NCBI RefSeq assembly: GCF_001610875.1
Contig: NZ_CP011272.1
Location: forward strand, 2,151,988-2,215,987
Direction of reading: 5' to 3'
Length of the DNA: 64,000 nucleotides
Origin: Pirellula sp. SH-Sr6A
GTDB taxonomy: Bacteria > Planctomycetota > Planctomycetia > Pirellulales > Pirellulaceae
Shown: positions 35,839-44,043 of the stretch, one piece after another
Layout: each line of letters opens with the position of its first letter
How positions within the stretch are numbered: the stretch's first letter is position 1
Position numbers and translations under genes: made by a program
Notes under the pieces: model-generated
Told to the model about the DNA's origin: nothing
The model's database searches: none
Seen by the model: only the letters and a program-made list of their open reading frames with translations

Positions 35839-37174
35839 GCAAACCATCCTAGTGGTGGAAGATCAGGCTAGCGAACGCGAAGCCATGACTCGACTTTTAC
35901 GGACCGAGGGCTACAACGTTTTAGCTGCCGCGGGTGTCGCGGAAGCCAAAGCGCACCTATCCCAAGCGGTCGATTTGGTAATCACCGATCTGCGACTGGG
36001 CCGACTATCGGGGCTGGATCTGCTTCAATACTGGCATGAGAGCCGGCCTTCGACACCCATCATTGTCGTGACCGCATACGGCGATGTGGATACTGCCGTC
36101 GCTGCGATGAAGATGGGGGCCATCGATTACTTGATGAAACCGTTGAAACCGGACGAACTGCTCGTCCTGCTCAACCGATACTTGCCAATGCGTCCGCAAC
36201 CATCGATCACAGACGATGAGCATGCTGGAGTGCTCGGCAAAATGATTGGAAATTCACCAGCGATGCGTCGAGTCTTCGAATCGATCAAACGTGTTGCAGA
36301 GTCGGATAGCATCGTTCTGATCACAGGAGAAAGCGGAACAGGAAAAGAATTGGTCGCCGCTGCCATCCACCAGTTGAGCTTGAGAAAGGCGAGTTCGTAC
36401 GTCGCAGTCAATATCGCTGCTTTGCCAGAGCCTCTGATTGAAGCCGAATTGTTTGGTTATGTACGTGGAGCGTTTACTGGTGCGAACGAATCCAGGCATG
36501 GGCGATTTCAAGCAGCCCAGGGTGGGACGCTGTTCATGGACGAGATCGGGGACTTTCCCCTTTCCCTTCAACCAAAATTGCTTCGAGTCCTGGAGAGCTT
36601 TACCTTCTCACCGGTCGGCAGCAATGAAGAAGTGAAGGTCGATGTGCGATTGATTGCCGCCACCAGTCGTAACATCTCCGAGTTGACCGAGTCCAACCAG
36701 TACCGGGCCGACCTTTACCACCGACTCAATGTCCTCAATGTCGATCTCCCTCCCCTTCGCGAAAGGCCGGAAGACATCGAACCGCTCGTCGATTTCTTTA
36801 TTCGCGATTGCGCCGCGCGACATGTACGCAAGCCACCTGAAGTCTCGAACGACTTGATGGCCTTCCTTCGCTCTTATGACTGGCCGGGGAATGTACGCCA
36901 ATTGCGCAATACCATCGAGAACATGCTGGTGATGGGAGGAAGGGAACTGCTTGGCATGCAGGACTTGCCCAAGTTCCTCAGCAGCAACGCGACCAGCAAT
37001 CCAACCCGAATCGCACCCGCTACCGTCAATTTAAATGACTTGGAACGAGAAGCGATTCAAAGCGCCCTTTCGCATTCTATGGGGAATCGCACCCACGCTG
37101 CCCAGAAACTTGGAATCTCCGTGCGAACGCTCCAACGAAAGCTCAAGCAATGGGAAGGAGATACGTCAGACTGA
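35828..37174 (+). CDS. NtrC-family response regulator, sigma-54 activator
   Basis: A 448-residue regulator. The receiver domain has the acidic pair VVEDQ, phospho-acceptor Asp54 in VITDLRLG, VVTAYGD and the switch Lys in YLMKPLKP. The AAA+ domain follows with TGESGTGKE, GAFTGA (sigma-54 contact) and LFMDEIGDFPL. The Fis-type HTH reads HAAQKLGISVRTLQRKL. ATG 35828 was preferred over ATG 35813 because GAGGAAA lies at good spacing before it. The start overlaps the kinase gene by 11 bp. A consensus-match sigma-54 promoter lies 134 bp after its stop. Confidence 0.95.
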   Translation: MSSKQTILVVEDQASEREAMTRLLRTEGYNVLAAAGVAEAKAHLSQAVDLVITDLRLGRLSGLDLLQYWHESRPSTPIIVVTAYGDVDTAVAAMKMGAIDYLMKPLKPDELLVLLNRYLPMRPQPSITDDEHAGVLGKMIGNSPAMRRVFESIKRVAESDSIVLITGESGTGKELVAAAIHQLSLRKASSYVAVNIAALPEPLIEAELFGYVRGAFTGANESRHGRFQAAQGGTLFMDEIGDFPLSLQPKLLRVLESFTFSPVGSNEEVKVDVRLIAATSRNISELTESNQYRADLYHRLNVLNVDLPPLRERPEDIEPLVDFFIRDCAARHVRKPPEVSNDLMAFLRSYDWPGNVRQLRNTIENMLVMGGRELLGMQDLPKFLSSNATSNPTRIAPATVNLNDLEREAIQSALSHSMGNRTHAAQKLGISVRTLQRKLKQWEGDTSD

Positions 37175-37307
37175 CGCAGCGATCGCAATAACCTGACGTG
37201 AAGTGTCGTGGTCGGGGGAGTGCGTCCCGCAGTTGGGTGGACGACGGTGAATGGAGTTGAACAGGCGGATGCCATTTTCACGCGGCAACAAAGTCTTCCC
37301 CACGAGA

Positions 37308-37323
37308 CTGGCACGACAATTGC
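37308..37323 (+). promoter_or_regulatory. Sigma-54 (-24/-12) promoter
   Basis: TGGCAC (37308-37313), five bases, then TTGCT (37319-37323) matches the RpoN consensus TGGCAC-N5-TTGCW exactly. It would start a transcript near 37335, about 130 nt before the carboxylate-amine ligase ATG. It lies in the gap directly after the NtrC-type regulator gene, so that regulator is the leading candidate to activate it. Confidence 0.75.
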
Positions 37324-37361
37324 TTTAAGTTCCCGGTCCGAGAGTTGGCTGATTAGCAGTC

Positions 37362-37393
37362 ATTCGACGTACATTCGATTTACCTTCGACGTA
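37362..37393 (+). repeat. Paired direct repeat TTCGACGTAC in the ligase leader
   Basis: TTCGACGTAC at 37362-37371 and again at 37384-37393, 22 bp apart (about two helical turns). They lie downstream of the sigma-54 promoter, so they would be in the leader RNA. They could be protein-binding sites or chance. Confidence 0.35.
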
Positions 37394-37464
37394 CGGTTGA
37401 ACCCAAGCGTGGACTCTCGCGAATTCGTTCTTCGCTGGACCATCCGTTTAGAAGGGAGCTCGAC

Positions 37465-38622
37465 ATGCGAAAGCCACCGATTGCTTTTCGACAAACAAGA
37501 GGCTGCACCCTCGGTGTTGAGTTGGAATTGCAGATCATCGATCTTCATTCGTTCGATCTATCTTCCTCCGCATCCGAGTTGCTGGCCTATTTGGAGACGC
37601 AGGCAATCCCTGCGACCATATCTCCTGAGTTGACCGAGAGCATGATCGAGGTGTCGGTCGGAGTCTTTGATTCGTGGACGGAATTGCGAGAGCGTCTCAG
37701 AAGCGTCAAAGATCAGATGGTGGATGCTGCAGACTGGCTTCATGTCGGGTTGACCGGCGGGGGCGCGCATCCGTTCCAGCAATGGCAAGATCGCCGCATC
37801 TTTGACAAGCAACGATTTCAAAAGCTATCTTCCCTCTATGGATATTTGGCCAAGCAATTCACGGTTTTTGGCCAGCATATTCACGTCGGATGTGAGAGCG
37901 GAGATCAAGCCCTCTGGCGGATCCATGCACTCAATCGATTCGTGCCTCACTTCATCGCGTTGGCGGCTTCGTCTCCCTTTTTTCAAGGGGAAGCGACCAG
38001 TTTTCATTCGTCGCGACTCAACACGGTCGACGCATTCCCATTCAGCGGTCGAGCTCCGTACGTGGTGAATTGGGATAGGTTTGTTAGAGACCATTATGAG
38101 CCGATGTTGAACAACGGTGTCATCAAGAGCATGAAAGATTTCTATTGGGACATTCGCCCTAAGCCGGAGTATGGCACCATCGAACTGCGCGTTTGCGATA
38201 CACCACTTCATGTCGATCGCGCCGCGCTATTGGCTGGCTATCTTCAGCTGCTGTGTGAAGGATTTGCGGCGGACCCGAGAGCATTTCACGAATCAGACTA
38301 CATGGTTTATTCGTACAATCGCTTCCAAGCCTGTCGATTCGGACTCGACGCAAACTATATCGATCCGATTGATCAGCGTCACACCCTTCTCCGCAATCAT
38401 GTATTGGAGACATTGGCGTGGCTCGAAGGCTGTTTGGACCTCTCTGACGATAGGGTGGAATTGATCGAGCAACTGCACGTCGCGGCCATGGGCCTCACTG
38501 ATGCCGAGAGACTGGTAGAGGTTTACGAACAATCTGGGGCCGTCGAGGACATTGTTCGATTTGCGATCGATCAATGGAAGACGGAGTCTACGCCGACGAG
38601 ACTTTTGGAGGACGCTGCCTAG
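37465..38622 (+). CDS. GCS2-type carboxylate-amine ligase (YbdK family)
   Basis: A 385-residue ATP-dependent ligase of the glutamate-cysteine ligase type 2 family. The N-terminal motif GCTLGVELELQIID is diagnostic, followed by ELTESMIEVSVG, GGGAHPF, FGQHIHVGC and the ATP/metal region YGTIELRVCDTPL. YbdK-type proteins join an amino-acid carboxylate to an amine with weak gamma-glutamylcysteine activity; the natural substrate is unknown. A GGGAG ribosome-binding site lies 7 bp before ATG 37465. It is the only gene after the sigma-54 promoter, so its expression is probably tied to nitrogen status or to the signal sensed by the upstream two-component pair. Confidence 0.9.
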   Translation: MRKPPIAFRQTRGCTLGVELELQIIDLHSFDLSSSASELLAYLETQAIPATISPELTESMIEVSVGVFDSWTELRERLRSVKDQMVDAADWLHVGLTGGGAHPFQQWQDRRIFDKQRFQKLSSLYGYLAKQFTVFGQHIHVGCESGDQALWRIHALNRFVPHFIALAASSPFFQGEATSFHSSRLNTVDAFPFSGRAPYVVNWDRFVRDHYEPMLNNGVIKSMKDFYWDIRPKPEYGTIELRVCDTPLHVDRAALLAGYLQLLCEGFAADPRAFHESDYMVYSYNRFQACRFGLDANYIDPIDQRHTLLRNHVLETLAWLEGCLDLSDDRVELIEQLHVAAMGLTDAERLVEVYEQSGAVEDIVRFAIDQWKTESTPTRLLEDAA

Positions 38623-38637
38623 TCTCGGTCCATGTAC

Positions 38638-39651
38638 TTAGACTCGGTGGTACTCCCGATACCATGCTACGAAGCGTCGAATGCCTTCTTCGATGGGCGT
38701 AGACGGTGCAAAGCCGACAGCCTGCTGCAATGCCTCCACATCCGCGAATGTCGATGGCACGTCACCGGGCTGCATCGGAAGAAGGTTCATGACGGCCTTC
38801 TTGCCAATGGCATCTTCGAGCACTTCGATGAACCGAAGCAGTTCGGTCGGCTGATGGTTTCCGATATTGTAAACACGGTAAGGGGCGTCGCTGCTACCCG
38901 GAGTTGGTGATTCAGGAGACCATGTGGGATCCGGTGTGGGGATGCAGTCCATCACACGCACGATGGCGGTAACGATGTCGTCGATATACGTGAAATCACG
39001 ACACATCTTCCCGTGATTGTAAACGTCGATCGGACGACCTTGAAAGATTGCGTCGGTGAACTTGTAGAGAGCCATATCGGGGCGCCCCCATGGACCATAC
39101 ACCGTGAAGAATCGCAGTCCTGTGGTAGGCAAGCGATACAAATGCGAATAGGTGTGGGCCATCAATTCATTCGCTTTTTTCGTGGCAGCATAAAGACTGA
39201 TGGGATGATCCACGCTGTCATCGACGGAGAATGGCTGTCGCACATTTTTTCCATAGACGCTCGAACTACTGGCGTAGACCAAGTGCTCGATGCCGTGGTG
39301 TCGACAGCCTTCCAGAATCGTCATCGTTCCTTGCAGGTTGGAATCGATGTAACTGTACGGATTGGTGAGTGAATATCGCACTCCCGCTTGGGCGCCCAAA
39401 TGGATCACTCGGTGGAATGAGACTTGTGCAAAAACTTTTTCGATTGCCGATCGATCCTCGAGAGCGCTTCGAACAAAGCGAAATGCCGGTTGTTTTTCCA
39501 ATTCCTTCAGTCTCGCCTCTTTCAGACGCACATCGTAATAGTCATTGAGATTGTCCAACCCAACCACAGAGAATCCAGCATGGAGAAGTTGCAGACAAGT
39601 GTGAAAGCCGATGAATCCGGCTGCTCCAGTAACGAGGATCGTGCGAGACAT
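38638..39651 (-). CDS. UDP-glucuronate 4-epimerase-like SDR enzyme
   Basis: A 337-residue extended short-chain dehydrogenase. The NAD-binding motif GAAGFIG is at residues 8-14, GLDNLNDYYDVRLKEARL matches UDP-glucuronate epimerases closely, and the catalytic Ser-Tyr-Lys is in ASSSSVYG and YAATKKANE. It should convert UDP-glucuronate to UDP-galacturonate for surface polysaccharide. Its downstream end abuts the ligase gene and its start is 6 bp from the stop of the orphan gene upstream, so it forms an operon with that gene and manA, giving a sugar-nucleotide cluster. Confidence 0.9.
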   Translation of the reverse strand: MSRTILVTGAAGFIGFHTCLQLLHAGFSVVGLDNLNDYYDVRLKEARLKELEKQPAFRFVRSALEDRSAIEKVFAQVSFHRVIHLGAQAGVRYSLTNPYSYIDSNLQGTMTILEGCRHHGIEHLVYASSSSVYGKNVRQPFSVDDSVDHPISLYAATKKANELMAHTYSHLYRLPTTGLRFFTVYGPWGRPDMALYKFTDAIFQGRPIDVYNHGKMCRDFTYIDDIVTAIVRVMDCIPTPDPTWSPESPTPGSSDAPYRVYNIGNHQPTELLRFIEVLEDAIGKKAVMNLLPMQPGDVPSTFADVEALQQAVGFAPSTPIEEGIRRFVAWYREYHRV

Positions 39652-39657
39652 AGGGGC

Positions 39658-40164
39658 TTACGCTTCGGTGCTTTTTAGAGAAGGAATTGCAATATTTGCG
39701 AGGAGTGGGTGGGCGGGTTGCAGGCGCGTTGCACCTCGGGTTAGCAAAACCTGGATCCAACTGCGAAGCGACGGTGGGTCCGTTACGGCGCCGGACAGAC
39801 CCGCTTCACTCGCGCAGGGTATCGATGACGTATGCATCCAAGTCCAGTCCCAAAGCAGCGCCACACGGCGACCTCTGACCCATCCGTTTTTTTCCAAGTA
39901 AGGTTCGTGAACGAACGGGTCGAACTCGGATCGAGACACCAGGAGGACATCCCAATCTCCCGAGGTGGATAGCCTATAGGAATCGTGAGTACCATTCGAG
40001 GTGGAATCGCTCCATTCCCAGCGAAGGTGAGGAGACGGTGATCCGAGCGATGCGAGTCGAGCACGAATAAAATCGGCTTGCTGTTGCACGAGCGTGCGAT
40101 GCCAACAGGATAGACCAACAAGCCTCCAAACTTGAACTTTGCTGGTGGTGAGTTGATAGTCCAT
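39658..40164 (-). CDS. Orphan protein between manA and the epimerase
   Basis: A 168-residue protein without a recognised family. ATG 40164 overlaps the manA stop by one base (TGATG), which supports this start over the longer frame from 40290, and its stop is 6 bp before the epimerase gene. The middle (DWDVLLVSRSEF, then VRGRRVALLWDWTW) has alternating strand and helix periodicity loosely like a flavodoxin or receiver fold, but no acidic pocket is evident. Tight packing between two sugar-nucleotide genes supports a real gene. Confidence 0.6.
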   Translation of the reverse strand: MDYQLTTSKVQVWRLVGLSCWHRTLVQQQADFIRARLASLGSPSPHLRWEWSDSTSNGTHDSYRLSTSGDWDVLLVSRSEFDPFVHEPYLEKNGWVRGRRVALLWDWTWMHTSSIPCASEAGLSGAVTDPPSLRSWIQVLLTRGATRLQPAHPLLANIAIPSLKSTEA

Positions 40165-41156
40165 CAGGATATGGGCAGATGGCAAGCGAGGGCGACCGCG
40201 CCCGAGCTTAATTGGAGCGAACAGGGGGGGCAAGCTGACGGAATCAGGACGGTGGAGGCTCGAGGCAAGTCCATCGACTGGCTTCCCCATATCAGCTTCG
40301 CGGAGCCGATCGGAATGGTCAAGATCACAGGCGCTGTTTCATCTATTGTCAGGTCGCCGTCGGAATCCTCGCGAACGGACTCTCGAAGTCGAAACTTGTC
40401 GCAGTCGACGAGCGTTCGCCACCCCTCGGAATCGATCGTCAAGGACGCGCGATCCACTGCGGATGCGGGGCCTTTCTGAAAATCGATCACATCGAGGGCC
40501 TGCTCGACATGAAGGGCTCGAGGGTTCCCGTCTTGATCGATCCGATTCCAATCGAAGAGTCGGAAAGTGCAATCGCTCGCTTGCTGAATCTCAGCGACCA
40601 ACAGCCCCGCTCCGAGAGCATGAACGGTTCCGGCAGGGATAAAAATGCAGTCGCCCGGCTTGGGTTCCAGAATGTGAAGACAGGATTCGGTGGTCCCAGC
40701 TTGGATCGCATGGGCCAGTTGCTCGCGGTCGACCCCGGGTCGCAATCCGGCGTAGATCTTCGCCCCGGGCTCCGCATCGATTACATACCAAGCCTCCGTT
40801 TTCCCTCGATCGGGAGTGGGCATCTTGGCTCCATAGGCATCATCCGGGTGAACTTGGACACTGAGAACCCGTTGGCAATCCAAGTACTTAAGGAGCAGCG
40901 GAAACCGATCGCTGGGTGCCTCATAACCCATAATCTCGGGAGAATAGGACTCGATCAAATTTCGAAGCGTCCTACCTTGAAAAATCCCCTCGCAGACGAC
41001 CGACTCGGCTTCTCGATGGTCCACCAGCTCCCAGCTCTCGGCCCAAACCCCATTTTCTGGAGGTTTTTTGCCAAGTTGTGCCGCGAGCCGCTCGCCACCC
41101 CATAGGTAAGAACGAAGAATGGGGGAAAATTGGAGCGGGTGATCTGGGTAAATCAT
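40164..41156 (-). CDS. manA: Mannose-6-phosphate isomerase (type I, short form)
   Basis: A 330-residue zinc enzyme that interconverts fructose 6-phosphate and mannose 6-phosphate. Zinc ligands are in LSVQVHPDDAYG (Gln and His), KTEAWYV (Glu) and PAGTVHALG (His). YLWGGERLA at the N-terminus is typical of the short bacterial form. It feeds GDP-mannose synthesis for polysaccharides, in line with the epimerase in the same operon. It is divergent from tatC across 65 bp. Confidence 0.92.
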   Translation of the reverse strand: MIYPDHPLQFSPILRSYLWGGERLAAQLGKKPPENGVWAESWELVDHREAESVVCEGIFQGRTLRNLIESYSPEIMGYEAPSDRFPLLLKYLDCQRVLSVQVHPDDAYGAKMPTPDRGKTEAWYVIDAEPGAKIYAGLRPGVDREQLAHAIQAGTTESCLHILEPKPGDCIFIPAGTVHALGAGLLVAEIQQASDCTFRLFDWNRIDQDGNPRALHVEQALDVIDFQKGPASAVDRASLTIDSEGWRTLVDCDKFRLRESVREDSDGDLTIDETAPVILTIPIGSAKLIWGSQSMDLPRASTVLIPSACPPCSLQLSSGAVALACHLPIS

Positions 41157-41221
41157 GGATTGCCAAAAGTCCTAGGGCGAACAAAGCTAGAGGGACCCCT
41201 ATGTTATCGGAGAGATGATTG

Positions 41222-42403
41222 ATGCTGAAAAGCACCCTTGCCCTGAAGAAATCTGACGATCTGTTTGAAAAAAGCTCGATGAGCTTCGGCGATCACTTGG
41301 AGGAATTGCGGCAAGCCTTGATCAAAGCCTCCATCTGGCTCATGGGGGGGCTCTGCGTTGGCGTTCCGATGGCTACCAGTGTCGTCGCTTATATGCAGCG
41401 TCCATTGGAAGCAGCTCTCGATCAGTTCTATCGCGAGCAAAGCATCCGGGAAATGGAATCCGCAACAAAGGGAACGGTCGACCCCAATCTGAAAGCTTGG
41501 ATGGAGGCGAATCAAAAGCGGTCCGAGGTCATTTTTGTCGACAAGAATCGTCTCTCGTCCCTGCTGAAATCGGCGCCGGTGCCCCCAGCCACTAATTCAC
41601 CGGAAGACATACCGAAAGACACACAGGAAAACGCACCCGTAGACGCCTCTGGGAAAGCGTCCGATACCGGTACTGAACCGAAGGCGTCCCCACTCCAATC
41701 GGAACCAGCGAAAAACCTATCGCTCGCCGATCGCTTTCCACTTGCCTCCGCGGATACCGAAGGACTGCCAACTCCCGATCGGCTGGTACCGCTGCGGATT
41801 TTCTCCTCGATTAAATCGCAGGCCGAGACGTTCAACATGCAAGAGGGGATGATGATTTGGTTCAAAGCGGCCTTGGTCGTGGCAGCCATTGTCGCGAGTC
41901 CCGGTATTTTCTATCACGTATGGGGGTTCGTAGCCGCAGGACTCTACCCGCATGAACGACGCTACGTCTATTACTTTCTTCCAGCGAGCTTAAGCCTGTT
42001 TTGGACCGGCGCCTTGTTCGCCTTTTTCGTTGTCTTTCAGTTGGTCATATCGTTCTTATTGAACTTCAACGCCATGATGGGAGTCGGGACATCTCCACGT
42101 TTGAATGACTATATGTCGTTTGCACTCTTGCTTCCGCTCGGGTTCGGTATCTCCTTTCAGCTCCCTCTGGTTATGTTGGTGGTAGAGCGATTGGGGATTA
42201 TGTCGGTCAAAACGTACCTGCAGCAGTGGCGCATGGCAATCTTCATCATCGCCGTCGTAGCCATGGTCCTGACGCCCGCGGATGTCACCAGCATGATCGC
42301 GATGGCTTTGCCGCTCATATTCCTCTACTTCCTTGGCATCGCGTTGTGCCACTATGTGCCAAGAGGCGGTATGCTCAACGGCACGGCAGTGGATCCTCGC
42401 TAA
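41222..42403 (+). CDS. tatC: Twin-arginine translocase subunit TatC with large periplasmic insert
   Basis: A 393-residue inner-membrane protein that binds twin-arginine signal peptides. The N-terminal motif MSFGDHLEELRQALIKA is diagnostic, and five further hydrophobic segments follow from about residue 215 on. An insert of about 130-140 polar residues (Pro/Ala/Ser/Lys-rich, about 85-190) sits in the first periplasmic loop; E. coli TatC (258 residues) lacks it, and planctomycete members tend to have it. ATG 41222 follows CGGAGAGA; the TTG at 41219 is less likely. nnrD starts 2 bp after the stop. No tatA or tatB genes are nearby. Confidence 0.93.
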   Translation: MLKSTLALKKSDDLFEKSSMSFGDHLEELRQALIKASIWLMGGLCVGVPMATSVVAYMQRPLEAALDQFYREQSIREMESATKGTVDPNLKAWMEANQKRSEVIFVDKNRLSSLLKSAPVPPATNSPEDIPKDTQENAPVDASGKASDTGTEPKASPLQSEPAKNLSLADRFPLASADTEGLPTPDRLVPLRIFSSIKSQAETFNMQEGMMIWFKAALVVAAIVASPGIFYHVWGFVAAGLYPHERRYVYYFLPASLSLFWTGALFAFFVVFQLVISFLLNFNAMMGVGTSPRLNDYMSFALLLPLGFGISFQLPLVMLVVERLGIMSVKTYLQQWRMAIFIIAVVAMVLTPADVTSMIAMALPLIFLYFLGIALCHYVPRGGMLNGTAVDPR

Positions 42404-42405
42404 CC

Positions 42406-43308
42406 ATGGAGGATGCGAGCGAACTTCGCAACCTCCAATCCATCCCGAGGCTTGCTCCCCGTCAGATGGATTCTCACAAGGGTACGTATGGCCACGCGCT
42501 ATTGCTGGGTGGCTCAGTCGGTATGTCTGGAGCGCTATGGATCGCGGGACAAACGTGCTTGCGAGGTGGTGCAGGTCTCGTGACGCTCGCGGTTCCCGAC
42601 AAAGTCCAAATGGTTTTGTCGGTCGCGATCCCTTGTGCCATGACCCTTGGTCTCCGTAGTAATGAGGAATCGGGGGAGTGGTGGGAGCAGATACGTGCAC
42701 CGAAGTACCGCGACTGCGTACTAGCAATTGGACCTGGATTGGGGCGTTCGCCCGAGTCCGATGCGTTGGTTTGGAGGTGTTGGTTGGAATGGCCACACGC
42801 GGCCCTTTTCGATGCCGATGCACTCAATACTTTGGCCGCGGATCGCCCGAGATTTGCCGACGATTGCGCAATACCATGCGCACCACGCGTTCTCACACCG
42901 CATCCGGGTGAATGGGCGAGACTTACAGGAAATCAGAATATCGATGCCGCACGCGACCGACGCCTCGCGGCGCAAATGGCACGACGATTGCGTGCAGTAG
43001 TCGTTTTGAAAGGATCGCGCACGTGGGTCACCGATGGCACCTCCTGTTTTGAGAGCAGGACAGGCAACCCGAGTCTGGCAGTCGGCGGAAGCGGCGATGC
43101 GCTGACAGGATTGATCACTGCGATGATGTGCCAGGGGATGAAGCCGATGGATGCGGCGATCCTAGGAGTGCATCTGCATGGGCTCGCAGCGGACCTCGCT
43201 CACGAATCGCTCGGAACACCAAGCACCCTAGCGACCGATCTACTCGATTTTTTACCCGCTGCTTTTCGACGGTTGGACAATGAGTCTCCAACCCCGAGCT
43301 CTCGCTAG
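42406..43308 (+). CDS. nnrD: ADP-dependent NAD(P)H-hydrate dehydratase
   Basis: A 300-residue ribokinase-fold enzyme that restores NAD(P)H from its damaged hydrate. The motifs HKGTYGHALLLGGSVGMSGA, AIGPGLGRS, LTPHPGEWARLTG and AVGGSGDALTGLI match the YjeF C-terminal domain. ATG 42406, 2 bp after tatC, was chosen over the overlapping start at 42226. The epimerase half (NnrE) found fused in E. coli is absent, so it must be separate. The stop overlaps the DUF1569 gene stop by 4 bp (convergent). Confidence 0.93.
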   Translation: MEDASELRNLQSIPRLAPRQMDSHKGTYGHALLLGGSVGMSGALWIAGQTCLRGGAGLVTLAVPDKVQMVLSVAIPCAMTLGLRSNEESGEWWEQIRAPKYRDCVLAIGPGLGRSPESDALVWRCWLEWPHAALFDADALNTLAADRPRFADDCAIPCAPRVLTPHPGEWARLTGNQNIDAARDRRLAAQMARRLRAVVVLKGSRTWVTDGTSCFESRTGNPSLAVGGSGDALTGLITAMMCQGMKPMDAAILGVHLHGLAADLAHESLGTPSTLATDLLDFLPAAFRRLDNESPTPSSR

Positions 43309-43817
43309 TTTGAGCGGGACTCTCGATCAGCCGATTCTTCCGGCTCCAAAAATCGGAGATGATGGGCAGCATGGATGCATTGCAGCGCGATGAGCTCGTC
43401 GTAGGTCATCGGCCCGAAAAGAGGGGATGGATGAATCGTGCCTCGATAGGTCTTTAACCTTTCAATGCACTGCAGATACCTTTCGACAGCTGAAGCATCG
43501 TCAACGGAAGCCGCATGAATGGTCGCAGGGATAGTGGGAGCACCACGAGCCATTTCCTTCGCCGTCAAGATTTTGCGAAAGAGGCGTTTTCCTTGAAAGG
43601 CCCGAAGCAATGAAATCAAGCACTGTATGCGTAGAGACATCTTCGGAAAACCGTCCATAGGAAACGACATCCAATCGGCCAGATGTTCGCAGGTCGCAGC
43701 CAGCCCCCAATTTCCACGGCGTCGATACCTCAATGCACTCAGTCGAGAGACCTCGCTCGCAATGTCATCGAGAGAAACAAACTCAAGATTCCTCAGTTGC
43801 ATGTTAGTGTCTTTCAT
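43305..43817 (-). CDS. DUF1569 (DinB-like) protein
   Basis: A 170-residue four-helix-bundle-type protein. The metal-site pattern of DinB-like proteins is visible as WGLAATCEHLADW (His near residue 46) and IHAAHHLRFLEP near the C-terminus. DUF1569 proteins are small and of unknown function, possibly thiol- or metal-dependent. ATG 43817 was used; M6 (43802) is an alternative. A palindrome at 43876-43899 lies about 60 bp upstream and may control it. Confidence 0.85.
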   Translation of the reverse strand: MKDTNMQLRNLEFVSLDDIASEVSRLSALRYRRRGNWGLAATCEHLADWMSFPMDGFPKMSLRIQCLISLLRAFQGKRLFRKILTAKEMARGAPTIPATIHAASVDDASAVERYLQCIERLKTYRGTIHPSPLFGPMTYDELIALQCIHAAHHLRFLEPEESADRESRSN

Positions 43818-43875
43818 GAAACAGACTCCGCCATCCCATTGGATTCCATCGCTCGATATCTTCGATTTCTCTACC

Positions 43876-43899
43876 TACGAGTGTAACCGAGCACTCGTA
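43876..43899. promoter_or_regulatory. 24-bp palindrome in the DUF1569/deacetylase divergent gap
   Basis: TACGAGTG (43876-43883) and CACTCGTA (43892-43899) are exact 8-bp inverted arms with an 8-bp spacer. The size and symmetry fit a dimeric repressor of TetR type, but no such regulator gene is in the window. It is about 60 bp from the DUF1569 start and 145 bp from the deacetylase start. Confidence 0.5.
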
Positions 43900-44043
43900 A
43901 ACAGGTCACCTCTAAGGCTTTGCCGGCCGATGGCATAACGTCGCACACTGCGAAACAGTATACTTTTGTCTCAACGTGGTTAGGGCATTGTCCTGACCTT
44001 CTGCCACATGAACACCACCTTTTTCACCGTGTACCGCATCACA

